Below are positions 10,149 through 17,607 of a DNA stretch of 64,000 bases, piece by piece (positions within the stretch are counted from its first letter, which is position 1; the number at the start of each line of letters is the position of its first letter). The DNA is taken from the NCBI RefSeq assembly GCF_014237835.1, contig NZ_JACJVI010000002.1:434001-498000 (forward strand). The letters are read 5' to 3'. This DNA is from Rhizobium sp. AQ_MP (GTDB lineage Bacteria > Pseudomonadota > Alphaproteobacteria > Rhizobiales > Rhizobiaceae). The notes beneath the pieces are model-generated. The model was given only the letters and a program-made list of their open reading frames with translations, was not told the DNA's origin and did no database searches. Both the position numbers and the translations under genes were made by a program.

Positions 10149-10187
10149 AAAAACTCAAAAGGGCTCGCCGTTTCCGGCAAGCCCTTG
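10149..10187 (-). terminator. Rho-independent terminator of tRNA-Val
   Basis: Minus strand: AAGGGCTTGCC/GGCGAGCCCTT stem with a GGAAAC loop and TTTTGAGTTTTT after it, 12 bases beyond the tRNA 3' end. In the opposite direction there is no T-tract, so it serves the tRNA transcript. Confidence 0.8.
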
Positions 10188-10199
10188 AAAGAATTCGAA

Positions 10200-10274
<75 letters not shown>

Positions 10275-10368
10275 ATCCGATGGCGGCTTAAGACCACAAA
10301 ACCTGATCGCCCGTCAATAGGCATTTTGCAGTTTTGTGAAGAGATTTTTCCAATCCCTTCGACAAGCC

Positions 10369-10731
10369 TTACGCAGCAAGGAGTTTGTTCACTTCGTCGA
10401 CGAGATCGCGAAGGTGGAAAGGCTTGGAGAGCACCTTGGCGTCCTTAGGAGCCTTCGAATCGGCGTTCAACGCGACGGCAGCAAAGCCGGTGATGAACAT
10501 GACCTTGAGGTCCGGATCGAGTTCGGTGGCGCGACGTGCCAGCTCGATGCCGTCCATCTCCGGCATCACGATGTCGGTCAGGAGAAGGGAGAAGGGCTCT
10601 TCCCGAAGGCGGTCATAGGCTGAGGCGCCGTTGTCGAAGGAGGAGACCTTGTAGCCTGCCTTTTCGAGCGCCTTCACCAGGAACCGGCGCATGTCGTTGT
10701 CATCTTCGGCGAGAAGGATTTTCTGAGTCAT
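10369..10731 (-). CDS. cpdR: Single-domain response regulator CpdR (120 aa)
   Basis: A receiver domain only: acidic pocket AEDD (residues 8-11), phospho-acceptor Asp53 in LLTDIVMPEMDG, Thr in MFITGF and Lys in VLSKPFHL. In Caulobacter and Sinorhizobium CpdR is the unphosphorylated-active adaptor that primes ClpXP for degradation of cell-cycle proteins and is controlled by the CckA-ChpT relay. The recognisable CpdR sequence, the absence of an output domain and the position beside an N-formylglutamate amidohydrolase gene (as around S. meliloti cpdR1) support this. The ATG at 10731 is chosen so that the protein begins MTQKILLAEDD. In this background it is probably essential for normal division. 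Confidence 0.93.
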   Translation of the reverse strand: MTQKILLAEDDNDMRRFLVKALEKAGYKVSSFDNGASAYDRLREEPFSLLLTDIVMPEMDGIELARRATELDPDLKVMFITGFAAVALNADSKAPKDAKVLSKPFHLRDLVDEVNKLLAA

Positions 10732-10928
10732 TTGGGGACCGCTGTACTCGATTGCATAGGGAAGCTCGCAGCCGCTCACTTTAGGTTGGGCTCAGTAAAG
10801 AACCGGTGAACAACGAAAAAGTGAGCCTGCTCCGCCATTTCCGGGAGTATGGACTTTACGACAGGCGACTGGCAACATGCGAACACAACAAGTTTGTGAC
10901 TTGGTAAAGAAGAGGGCCTGGAAAGCGG

Positions 10929-11804
10929 ATGACCAACGAATTCGACCTGTTCGAGGTTCGAGAGCCCGCGACCCAGACCATTCCCTTTGTCTACAATTCC
11001 CCGCATAGCGGTCGCCGCTATCCTTCCTCCTTCCTTGATGAGTCGCGGCTCGACGAGATTTCGATTCGCCGTTCCGAAGATCATTACGTCGATGAACTGT
11101 TCTCGGCAGCACCCGATTACGGCGCGCCTTTGCTCGTTGCGCATTTCCCGCGCGCCTATGTCGACGTCAATCGGGAGCCCTACGAGCTCGACCCCCGGAT
11201 GTTCTCCGATCCGCTGCCGCCATTTGCCAACAGCAATTCAGCGCGCGTCGCCGGCGGGCTTGGGACGATCCCGCGCATCGTTGCCGAAAACATGGAGATC
11301 TATGAGCGGCGCATGCCGCTCGCGGTGGCCATGGAACGGATCGAAAGCTGCTACAAGCCCTATCATGCCTGCCTGAGACGACTGATCGCGCGGACGCATG
11401 CGATGTTCGGTTTCGGCGTGCTGATCGATTGCCATTCGATGCCCGGCAATATCCGCGTTGCCGGTAGCGGTCTGAAGCCCGACTTCATCGTCGGCGACCG
11501 CTATGGCACCAGTGCGTCCGCCGAGCTCAGCCAGGCGGCCCTGCAGTTTCTCGAGGATCTCGGCTTCACGGCCGTGCGCAACAAACCCTATGCAGGCGGC
11601 TTCATCACCGAGCATTACGGCCGTCCGGCGCGGGGGCTGCATGCCCTGCAGATCGAGATCAACAGGTCGCTCTATATCGACGAAGCGACGCTGGAAAAGC
11701 GGTCCGATTTTCATGCGCTGGCCGGCTCCATTGCGGTGTTCATGGAGCAGATGGCCGACTATGTCGCCGATTATGCCGGCGATCGGGCGCTGGCCGCCGA
11801 GTAA
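10929..11804 (+). CDS. N-formylglutamate amidohydrolase family protein (291 aa)
   Basis: An FGase-domain protein that by family removes formate from N-formyl-L-glutamate or related N-acyl amino acids, a late step of histidine breakdown in some bacteria. Visible blocks are YNSPHSGRRYPSSF near residue 22, RAYVDVNREPYELDPRMF, FGVLIDCHSMPG and the C-terminal ALQIEINRSLYID; the His, Asp and Glu residues in these are probable metal ligands. No other hut genes are nearby, so a histidine role is doubtful. It is divergent from cpdR. A second, different paralogue is at 53368-54177. Confidence 0.9.
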   Translation: MTNEFDLFEVREPATQTIPFVYNSPHSGRRYPSSFLDESRLDEISIRRSEDHYVDELFSAAPDYGAPLLVAHFPRAYVDVNREPYELDPRMFSDPLPPFANSNSARVAGGLGTIPRIVAENMEIYERRMPLAVAMERIESCYKPYHACLRRLIARTHAMFGFGVLIDCHSMPGNIRVAGSGLKPDFIVGDRYGTSASAELSQAALQFLEDLGFTAVRNKPYAGGFITEHYGRPARGLHALQIEINRSLYIDEATLEKRSDFHALAGSIAVFMEQMADYVADYAGDRALAAE

Positions 11805-11850
11805 TCTTCCCAGCAGACCCATCTCGACTTGATGTCCGTCTTGCGCGGGC

Positions 11851-11931
11851 AAAAAAAACCGCGCTCGTGGCGCGGCTAAGTCTAGGGAGGAAACACCCAA
11901 GGAGGGTATTTACAGTCAAAAGACTGTACCT
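11851..11931 (-). ncRNA. mmgR: MmgR (suhB/alpha-r8 family) trans-acting small RNA
   Basis: The minus strand encodes about 80 nt: a first hairpin TACAGTC-TTTT-GACTGTA, a single-stranded pyrimidine-rich stretch containing CCTCCTT and TTTCCTCCCT (typical anti-Shine-Dalgarno seeds), and a terminator CCGCGC-CACGA-GCGCGG followed by eight T. Its place between an N-formylglutamate amidohydrolase gene and a hisN/suhB-like gene is, as I recall it, that of the S. meliloti sRNA MmgR, which limits polyhydroxybutyrate accumulation under nitrogen limitation. The 5' end is inferred from the promoter. The identification rests on recall of sequence and synteny, not on a search. Confidence 0.85.
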
Positions 11932-11936
11932 GTGAG

Positions 11937-11964
11937 GCTACATGTTGCAGTGCATCATTGTCAA
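11937..11964 (-). promoter_or_regulatory. Probable mmgR promoter
   Basis: Minus strand TTGACA (11964-11959), 16-base spacer, TGTAGC (11942-11937), giving a start near 11931, consistent with the length expected for MmgR. The -35 box is consensus and the -10 box is weak, as is common in alphaproteobacteria. Confidence 0.65.
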
Positions 11965-12123
11965 GGGGATTTTGGTGCATTTTTAAGCAAGCCCAAAATT
12001 TGCGCAATCTTGCTTTGGGCCGCGTTCGGACACCTTCACCGAGCGCCAGTGTCGCGTTCCCCGGTTTTCTTTCCGTGCAACTGGCTTTAAGACGGACGCA
12101 CCCTCCAGACGACGGATTTTCCC

Positions 12124-12900
12124 ATGCGCCCTGATCGTGATTTTTTCTTCCGCCTCGCCGATGCCGCGAAGGCTGAGACGTTGCCCCGCTTTCGTTCGGG
12201 CCTCTCTGTCGTCAACAAGGAGAAGACGGGCTTTGACCCGGTCACCGAAGGCGATCAGGCCGCCGAGATCGCCATCCGACAGCTGATCGAAGCGGAGTTC
12301 CCGACTCACGGCATTCTCGGCGAAGAGCATGAGAACATCCGCATGGACAGCGATCGGCTCTGGGTCATCGATCCCATTGATGGCACTCGTGCGTTCATTT
12401 CCGGGGTTCCCGTCTGGGGCACGCTGATCGGTTTCCAGGAAAAGGGCCGCTCGGTCATGGGCCTGATGGAGCAGCCGTTTACCGGCGAGCGTTACTACGC
12501 CGATGGCGAGCGCTCGTGGTATTTCGGCCCCGATGGCGAACGGCAGAACGAGGTCCGCGATTGCGGCGGTCTCGAAAATGCGATCCTCTTCACCACCTCG
12601 CCGCATCTTTTCACGGACTGGGAAGTCGAGCGCTTTCAGGCAGTGCAGGACAAGGTGAAGCTCTTCCGCTATGGCGTCGACTGCTATGCCTATTGCCTGC
12701 TGGCGGCCGGCCATGTCGATCTCGTCATCGAGACGGTGCTGAAGCCCTATGACGTCGGAGCGCTGATCCCGATCATCGAACAGGCTGGCGGTGTGATCAC
12801 CACCTGGGACGGCGGCCGTCCGGAGGCGGGCGGCTCCATCATTGCAGCGGGCTCAAAGGCCGTGCATGCCGAGGCCATGGAGATGCTCAAGCGAGGCTGA
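12124..12900 (+). CDS. hisN: Inositol-monophosphatase-family protein, probable histidinol-phosphatase (258 aa)
   Basis: A Mg-dependent sugar-phosphatase fold with all family motifs: GILGEEHE (Glu67/Glu68), the WVIDPIDGTRAF block (Asp83, Asp86, Gly87, Thr88) and C-terminal KPYDVGALIPIIEQAGG. Rhizobial members of this branch are annotated as the HisN histidinol-phosphatase that completes the penultimate step of histidine synthesis; inositol-phosphatase activity (SuhB-like) is the alternative. Divergent from the MmgR sRNA, with about 190 bases between them. The ATG at 12124 follows a CTCCAGACGACGGATTTTCCC leader with no strong Shine-Dalgarno. Confidence 0.85.
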   Translation: MRPDRDFFFRLADAAKAETLPRFRSGLSVVNKEKTGFDPVTEGDQAAEIAIRQLIEAEFPTHGILGEEHENIRMDSDRLWVIDPIDGTRAFISGVPVWGTLIGFQEKGRSVMGLMEQPFTGERYYADGERSWYFGPDGERQNEVRDCGGLENAILFTTSPHLFTDWEVERFQAVQDKVKLFRYGVDCYAYCLLAAGHVDLVIETVLKPYDVGALIPIIEQAGGVITTWDGGRPEAGGSIIAAGSKAVHAEAMEMLKRG

Positions 12901-12909
12901 GATCGGTCG

Positions 12910-13899
12910 TTACGCTTCCAGCGTCGGCGCCGTCATCCCGGTCATCGGGTCGGTCTCTTCCGGCTCCCCTCCTGGAAGGAAGGCGAAGAGGGCCGCAAGC
13001 GCCTGCTTGCGGTAGCGATCCTGCTCCTGGAAAATCTCGTGACGGGCGCCGGGGACCGGTACCAGCTGTCCGGCACGGAAATACTGAGCGAGCGATTCCT
13101 GATAGTGAAACGGCACGATCGGATCGTTGCCCGGCGCGATAATGACCGTCGGTACCGTGATCGAGGCGAGATGGCCCGGGCGCCGGATGGCTTCGATGGC
13201 CTTCTGGCTTTCGTAGATCCAGCGCGCCGTGGGCGGCCCCAGCGCCAGTTCCGGATGATCCGTCAGGATGCGCTGATTGCGGGCAAAGCGCAGCGCGTCC
13301 GATGTCAGCGGATTGCCTTCGAAAGGCTTCAGCGGTTCATCCTTGTTGAGCGTGACCCTGCCAAGGCCGGTGAAACTCGCGAGCATCGCGAGCCGGCGGA
13401 TGTTTTCGGGCGATGTTCTTTGCCCTCCGAGCCCGACAAAAGGTGCTGCTAGCACCATGCGCTCGATGCGATTGGCGAGGCGCGGGGCGGCCTTCAGCGC
13501 GATCAGGCCGCCGGTTGAATGGGCGACCAGGAAAAAGGGCAGGCGGGTATCCGGCAGGACAATCTGCTCAAGGAAGATCTCAAGGTCACGGATATAGTGG
13601 TCGAAGCGCGCGACATGACCCCGGCGGGTGTCCTTGAGCAGGCGCTCGGAGCCGCCCTGGCCGCGGAAGTCGTAGGTCGCAACCCAGAAACCGCGCTCGT
13701 TCAGCTCGCGGATCGTTTCGAAGTACTTTTCGATCGTCTCATTGCGGCCGTGGAGCAGAACGATCGTGCCCAGTGTCTTCGGTGCCTGCGACCGGAAGAC
13801 TGCATACCGCAGCCGCACGCCGCGATGGCCCTGGAAAAATCCGACCAGAGGTGTGCCGGGGATCGGGTTGCCTGGGGTCGGGTGAAGAATGGCATCCAT
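12910..13899 (-). CDS. Alpha/beta hydrolase, lysophospholipase (PldB/S33) type (329 aa)
   Basis: A cytoplasmic serine hydrolase: oxyanion region IVLLHGRNETIEKY (about residues 46-59), nucleophile elbow AHSTGG with Ser128, catalytic Asp in IIAPGNDPIVPF and His in PGARHEIFQE. The Hydrolase_4/monoacylglycerol-lipase subfamily, annotated PldB in rhizobia, fits best; the natural ester is unknown. The frame stays open 56 codons further upstream, but that part overlaps a terminator-ended non-coding structure, so the ATG at 13899 is the better start. It is convergent with hisN. Confidence 0.87.
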   Translation of the reverse strand: MDAILHPTPGNPIPGTPLVGFFQGHRGVRLRYAVFRSQAPKTLGTIVLLHGRNETIEKYFETIRELNERGFWVATYDFRGQGGSERLLKDTRRGHVARFDHYIRDLEIFLEQIVLPDTRLPFFLVAHSTGGLIALKAAPRLANRIERMVLAAPFVGLGGQRTSPENIRRLAMLASFTGLGRVTLNKDEPLKPFEGNPLTSDALRFARNQRILTDHPELALGPPTARWIYESQKAIEAIRRPGHLASITVPTVIIAPGNDPIVPFHYQESLAQYFRAGQLVPVPGARHEIFQEQDRYRKQALAALFAFLPGGEPEETDPMTGMTAPTLEA

Positions 13900-13967
13900 G
13901 CCTGCAACTGCCTGTCGGTTGAAAGCGCCTCGGGTTTCTCCGGGATAGGATGCAGGCCCGGCGGAAG

Positions 13968-14068
13968 TCAAAGAAAAAAGCCGGAACCGCAGACGGAGGG
14001 CTACGGTTCCGGCGAAGGTCGGCCGGAGTGGAAGGGACGATATCTCCGGCGCGGTCGGTCGAGACAAC
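13968..14068 (-). ncRNA. Candidate trans-acting sRNA with three hairpins
   Basis: On the minus strand between the hydrolase start and the hsp20 leader is a compact structured unit. First is a small hairpin around 14070-14052 (CGGTTGTCTCGACCG). Next is a stem GCCGGAG/CTCCGGC (14050-14022) whose loop holds CGTCCCTTCC, an anti-Shine-Dalgarno-like seed. Last is a near-perfect terminator stem GCCGGAACCG/CGGTTCCGGC (14013-13980) followed by six T. The architecture is that of rhizobial Hfq-type sRNAs. A weak promoter (TTCAAG, 18-base spacer, CGCTAG at 14087-14082) lies upstream. I do not recognise the family, and no gene of its own needs this terminator. Confidence 0.5.
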
Positions 14069-14165
14069 CGATGCCATGAACCCTAGCGAAGGCAGGTTGA
14101 ATGCGGCTTGAACCGGTCGTTCACCGAGGGTTCATGGGGCGTCACGCTGCTGCGAACGGCCGGAT

Positions 14166-14194
14166 CTTGAATTCCCGAAAGGCATTTCCCACAT
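14166..14194 (+). promoter_or_regulatory. RpoH-like heat-shock promoter of hsp20
   Basis: CTTGAA (14166-14171), a 16-base spacer and CCCACAT (14188-14194) resemble the alphaproteobacterial sigma-32 pattern CTTGAA/CCCATAT. The implied start near 14200 leaves a leader of about 100 nt, the usual length for a ROSE thermometer. Confidence 0.5.
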
Positions 14195-14199
14195 CGGGT

Positions 14200-14302
14200 C
14201 TGCGGACGCCAAACGGGTCCGTGAGCCGCCGCCAGCATCGCCCCAAGCGGGATGTCCGCGGCCCCAAGAAAACGCCAACGTCGCTTCAAGGAGGACACCA
14301 TG
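14200..14302 (+). promoter_or_regulatory. ROSE-like RNA thermometer in the hsp20 leader
   Basis: The leader shows successive hairpins: CGGAC/GTCCG near 14201-14221, and GCCGC/GCGGC with an inner CCC/GGG stem around 14225-14262. A final element has TCGCTTC facing the Shine-Dalgarno GAGGACA, with ACGC upstream able to pair with GCGT just after the ATG. ROSE elements of rhizobial small heat-shock genes sequester the ribosome site with a U-[U/C]-GCU sequence, present here as TCGCT. The pairing was drawn by hand, so the exact fold is uncertain. Confidence 0.5.
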
Positions 14303-14770
14303 CGTCACGTCGATTTTTCCCCGCTCTACCGTTCCACCGTCGGTTTCGATCGCCTGTTCACCATGCTGGACAGCCTCGGTCAGCCGGAACAGGCCCAGAG
14401 CTATCCGCCCTACAACATCGAACGCACCGGCGAGAACCTTTACCGGATCACCATGGCCGTTGCCGGCTTCGATGAAACCGAGCTTTCGATCGAGGCACAT
14501 GCGCATGTGCTGACCGTCAAGGGTGAAAAGGCCGAGGACGAGAAGGCCGAGCAGAGCGAATTCCTCTATCGCGGTATTGCCAAGCGTGCCTTCGAGCGCC
14601 GCTTCCAGCTGGCCGATCATGTGGAAGTCACCGCCGCCTCGCTGAAGAACGGCCTGTTGCACATCGATCTGTTGCGCAACATCCCGGAAGCGATGAAGCC
14701 CCGCCGGATTGCCATCGCCGCCGAGCCCGTCGGCACGGCCCCGAAGGCGATCGAGGCACATGTGAACTAA
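14300..14770 (+). CDS. Small heat-shock protein, Hsp20/IbpA type (156 aa)
   Basis: An ATP-independent holdase chaperone. The short N-terminal arm (DFSPLYRSTVGFDRLFTMLD) matches the rhizobial class A/B HspA proteins. The alpha-crystallin domain runs from about residue 37 (PPYNIERTGENLYRITMAVAGF) to about 130. In place of the common I-x-I tail there is HIDLLRNIPEAMKPRRIAIA, with IAIA near residues 136-139. The start at 14300 follows AAGGAGGACACC; the frame is open upstream but that part is leader. Heat control is suggested by an RpoH-like promoter and a ROSE-like leader. A strong terminator at 14802 follows. Confidence 0.93.
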   Translation: MRHVDFSPLYRSTVGFDRLFTMLDSLGQPEQAQSYPPYNIERTGENLYRITMAVAGFDETELSIEAHAHVLTVKGEKAEDEKAEQSEFLYRGIAKRAFERRFQLADHVEVTAASLKNGLLHIDLLRNIPEAMKPRRIAIAAEPVGTAPKAIEAHVN

Positions 14771-14797
14771 GCGCAGCTGCGCTTTACCAGCTCCCAG

Positions 14798-15397
14798 TCA
14801 GGCGGTCGGCGAAAGCCGGCCGCTTTTTTCGTCTGCCGCCCTGCGGCGAGACCAGATCGAGCAAAGCAGCTTGTCGAGCGAGAGCAGGCCCGCGCCCTTT
14901 ACGAAGAGATAGGCAAGCGGGAAGATCCAGAGCAGCCGCTGGTCGAGGATGACGCTGTCGGGGAAGCGGTCGAAGAGCGCGCCGATCGTCGTTGCATCGA
15001 CGTTGTGGACCAGAATATCGGTGAGGGTCTGCACGATGACGAAGCCGATCATGCCAAGGGCGGCGATGCGGGTGAAAAGGCCGGCAACCAGAAGCAGCGG
15101 CAGGATGAATTCACCATAGGAGCCGAAGAAGACCATGAGCCCCCATGGAAAGAAGGAGATGGCCGAGACGTCACCGCCGGCTGCTTCCACAGCGGGCAGG
15201 GCGATCTGGTAATAGGCGCTGTCGGCGATGGCGAAGGGGCCGTCGAATTTGGTGAACGCCGAATTGAGATAGTAGGGCACGAGCACGGCAAGAAAGACGA
15301 GCCGGGCAAAGAGCCCGAGGAACCAACGGTCCAGCATTGCCTCCATCTGACGCATCGTGCGGCGATAGAATTCGATGAGCGAGATGGCTGACGTCAT
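14798..15397 (-). CDS. bufD: DoxX family membrane protein of the bufferin operon (199 aa)
   Basis: An inner-membrane protein with about four transmembrane segments: LFARLVFLAVLVPYYLNSAF; ISFFPWGLMVFFGSYGEFIL running into LLLVAGLF; IAALGMIGFVIVQTL; and LLWIFPLAYLFVKGAGLL. DoxX proteins accompany DUF2282/DUF692/DUF2063 genes and are thought to have a redox or membrane role in copper handling (family association, not shown here). It starts with an ATGA overlap with the DUF2063 gene. The C-terminal DEKSGRLSPTA is encoded within the hsp20 terminator, so this tail is constrained by RNA structure. The gene name follows bufferin-cluster usage and is tentative. Confidence 0.85.
   Translation of the reverse strand: MTSAISLIEFYRRTMRQMEAMLDRWFLGLFARLVFLAVLVPYYLNSAFTKFDGPFAIADSAYYQIALPAVEAAGGDVSAISFFPWGLMVFFGSYGEFILPLLLVAGLFTRIAALGMIGFVIVQTLTDILVHNVDATTIGALFDRFPDSVILDQRLLWIFPLAYLFVKGAGLLSLDKLLCSIWSRRRAADEKSGRLSPTA
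14802..14829 (+). terminator. Rho-independent terminator of hsp20
   Basis: GCGGTCGGC-GAAA-GCCGGCCGC followed by six T. It lies inside the 3' end of the convergent DoxX gene, so the same bases encode that protein's last residues. Confidence 0.88.
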
Positions 15398-16200
15398 GAT
15401 CTGTCGCTTTCCTGATGCAGGTCGATCGCTGTGAAGGCGCCGGAGGTGAGGGTGAGGCTGAGGAGGGTGGGGATATCTCCATCCTCTTCGCCGGCGGCGA
15501 GGCAGGCATTGCCCAGCGTCTCTCCGGCCAGCAGCGCCTCGAAAAAGCCTGCGCCGGCTTTGGGCAGGATTTCGATCCGCACGTCGAAGGCAGGCCGGGT
15601 AACGAGCACCGATTCCGCGGCCATCGGGTTGAGGCCTTCGAGCGATATGCCTGACCGGTCGTAGCGTGTGATTGTACCGGCGGCGTGGCTGAGACGGGCG
15701 ATGCGGGTTGCCGGGTGAGGCTGGAAGCGAACGCCGGCCAGATCCTCGACCGGGACACTGGAGAGGGCGGATGGATCAAGCGGTGCTGCGTCCGCCGCAT
15801 GGAAGGCGTCCAGCCATAGGCGTTCGACTCTCGCCACGTCGGAAAGGAAGGGTAGCTCTGCCGCCGGTGGGAAGTTCTCAAGGAATGCCGGAAAGCGCTC
15901 GCCATAGGTAAAGAGCAGAGGCGAGGTTGGCGGATGCGCGGTCACGTAGAGCCTCGCCATTGCCCGGAAGAAGTCTTCGCCGACAAGGTTTTGCACGGTC
16001 GGGAATATCGACGCCATGGCATCGATCAGTGAAACGGTGACATTGTTGCGGTAGACGGCAAAACGGCGCGCCGGGCTGTTGCCTTCGCGACCTGTCAGCC
16101 CAGCCGGCGGGGGCATGTCCGGCATGAACAGGGCTTCGGCGAAGGCGCCGCTTGAAACTGGATCAGGACGCATGGCGTAGACCTGAGGCAATGCTGTCAT
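15394..16200 (-). CDS. bufC: DUF2063 protein, MNIO partner / RiPP recognition subunit (268 aa)
   Basis: A cytoplasmic protein with an N-terminal DUF2063 domain (about residues 14-110; [13 protein letters not shown], then [41 protein letters not shown] split by the conserved Asn-Asn) and a C-terminal domain ending before [17 protein letters not shown]. In MNIO-type RiPP clusters this partner binds the precursor leader and presents it to the DUF692 enzyme. It overlaps the 3' end of the DUF692 gene by 38 bases and the DoxX start by 4, as expected of subunits made together. Confidence 0.87.
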   Translation of the reverse strand: MTALPQVYAMRPDPVSSGAFAEALFMPDMPPPAGLTGREGNSPARRFAVYRNNVTVSLIDAMASIFPTVQNLVGEDFFRAMARLYVTAHPPTSPLLFTYGERFPAFLENFPPAAELPFLSDVARVERLWLDAFHAADAAPLDPSALSSVPVEDLAGVRFQPHPATRIARLSHAAGTITRYDRSGISLEGLNPMAAESVLVTRPAFDVRIEILPKAGAGFFEALLAGETLGNACLAAGEEDGDIPTLLSLTLTSGAFTAIDLHQESDRS

Positions 16201-17083
16201 GGCGAGTCAGGATCGCATCGGCGCGCTGTGCCTCGCGCTTCAGAACGGGCCAATCCGGCACATCATTGTCCCATTCGATCAGGGTCGGGAGCGGACCGAG
16301 CCTGCCGATGACGTGTTCGTAGAGGTCCCAGACGAGATCGTCGACCGGGCGGTCATGGCTGTCGATCAGGAGTGGTAGCCCGGCATCGTCCATGTCTTCG
16401 GCATGGCCGGCGAGATGGATTTCGGCTACGTGCAGGAGCGGGAAATCGGCGAGATAGTCGCGGGCGCTGTAGCCGTGATTGGTGGCGGAGACATGGACAT
16501 TGTTGATGTCCAGCAGCAGACCGCACCCAGTGCGGTGGGCAATCGCCCGGATAAAATCCGTCTCCGACATGGTCGAGGCTTCGAAGCCGAGATAGGTGGA
16601 GGGGTTCTCGAGCAGGATGCGGCAGCCAAGGACCTCCTGGACCTGGTCGATATGATTGCAGACCCGGTTGAGCGTTGCCTCGTCATAGGGGACCGGCAGC
16701 AGATCATTGAGAAAATGGCTGTCATGGGTCGACCAGGCGAGATGCTCGGACACCTGCTCCGGCTGGTAGCGGTCGACGACCGTCTTCAGGCGGGCGAGGT
16801 GCGCCGGATCGAGGCCGTTCGGGCTGCCGATCGACAGACCGACGCCGTGGATCGAAAGCGGGAAGTCCTCACGCATGCGGGTGAGAATTCGGTGCGGGTG
16901 GCCGCCAGCGCCCATGTAGTTTTCGGCATGCACTTCCAGGAAACCGATCCGGAAATCATCGGCCAGGATGGCATCAGCATGCAGCGGCTTGAAGCCCGCG
17001 CCGGCACGAAGCGGCAGATGCCGCGCGACTGAGTCAATGCGCGTTTGTGGACGCAATCGATCTGCCTGAATCAGGGCGCGCAT
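16163..17083 (-). CDS. bufB: DUF692 multinuclear non-heme iron oxidase (MNIO) (306 aa)
   Basis: A TIM-barrel enzyme of the MbnB/BufB family, which uses two or three iron ions and O2 to modify cysteines of a peptide. The expected metal-site blocks are present: [66 protein letters not shown] and [14 protein letters not shown]. The ATG at 17083 is preferred because AAGGAACTGGCC precedes it; an upstream in-frame start lies in the intercistronic hairpin. The gene follows the Cys-rich precursor gene after that hairpin and overlaps the DUF2063 gene. The product should convert precursor Cys residues to thiooxazole-type rings, as reported for Caulobacter bufferins. Confidence 0.93.
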   Translation of the reverse strand: MRALIQADRLRPQTRIDSVARHLPLRAGAGFKPLHADAILADDFRIGFLEVHAENYMGAGGHPHRILTRMREDFPLSIHGVGLSIGSPNGLDPAHLARLKTVVDRYQPEQVSEHLAWSTHDSHFLNDLLPVPYDEATLNRVCNHIDQVQEVLGCRILLENPSTYLGFEASTMSETDFIRAIAHRTGCGLLLDINNVHVSATNHGYSARDYLADFPLLHVAEIHLAGHAEDMDDAGLPLLIDSHDRPVDDLVWDLYEHVIGRLGPLPTLIEWDNDVPDWPVLKREAQRADAILTRHDSIASGLRHAS

Positions 17084-17123
17084 GGCCAGTTCCTTGTCGT
17101 GTTGATGAGTGATCGGGGAGGGG

Positions 17124-17156
17124 TACGGCATCTGCAGCCCTGCCGCAGATGCCGTA
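17124..17156 (-). promoter_or_regulatory. Perfect 12-bp intercistronic hairpin between bufA and bufB
   Basis: TACGGCATCTGC pairs with GCAGATGCCGTA around a 9-base loop, 6 bases after the precursor stop. On the minus strand it is followed by CCCCTCCCC, not T, so read-through is expected. It probably protects the bufA mRNA 3' end or attenuates, giving more precursor than enzyme. Confidence 0.7.
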
Positions 17157-17161
17157 TAGGT

Positions 17162-17464
17162 TCAGGCCTTGGGAAGGTCGCGGTCGAGGGCTTCAAGCGA
17201 GCCCATGCGGCCATCGGGCAGTGCCATGGCCGTGCAGGTGCCCTTGGCGACATAGGTCCAGGCATTGCCCTGGAAGTCGACCTTGGAGGTGCCGGCGCAG
17301 GTCGTGCCGGGGCCTGCGGCGCAGTCGTTCTTGCCGGCCATGGCAACGCCGAAGCACTTTTCCTTTTCCTGGGCGACGGCCGGGCCCGACAGGAGGGCGG
17401 CGCTGCCGATGGCCATGGTGACAGCTGCAGCGAGTGCTGCGGTGTTGATGGTTGTCTTGCTCAT
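17162..17464 (-). CDS. bufA: Bufferin-like RiPP precursor, DUF2282 (100 aa)
   Basis: A secreted small protein with an N-terminal Sec signal peptide (residues 1-31, hydrophobic [19 protein letters not shown], likely cleaved after AVA). The mature part contains four cysteines, Cys37, Cys48, Cys56 and Cys77, in the conserved frame [21 protein letters not shown] and AKGTC. This is the DUF2282/BufA pattern; in characterised bufferins some Cys become thiooxazoles that bind copper in the periplasm. It is the first gene of a four-gene operon with its modifying enzyme, partner and DoxX protein. The ATG at 17464 has GAGGACAAG before it. No regulator gene sits beside it, so the inducing signal is unknown. 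Confidence 0.88.
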   Translation of the reverse strand: MSKTTINTAALAAAVTMAIGSAALLSGPAVAQEKEKCFGVAMAGKNDCAAGPGTTCAGTSKVDFQGNAWTYVAKGTCTAMALPDGRMGSLEALDRDLPKA

Positions 17465-17607
17465 GATGCTTGTCCTCGGTGGGTGACGCGGTTTGAAACC
17501 AACCCTCGTCGGGGCTGGTAGCTGCATCATGGCGAGGAGTTGCGGCTTTGAAAAATCAAGGTTTTTTGTAGCAAACCTGTGCGTTTCGATTGTAAGAAAC
17601 GGCTCGG

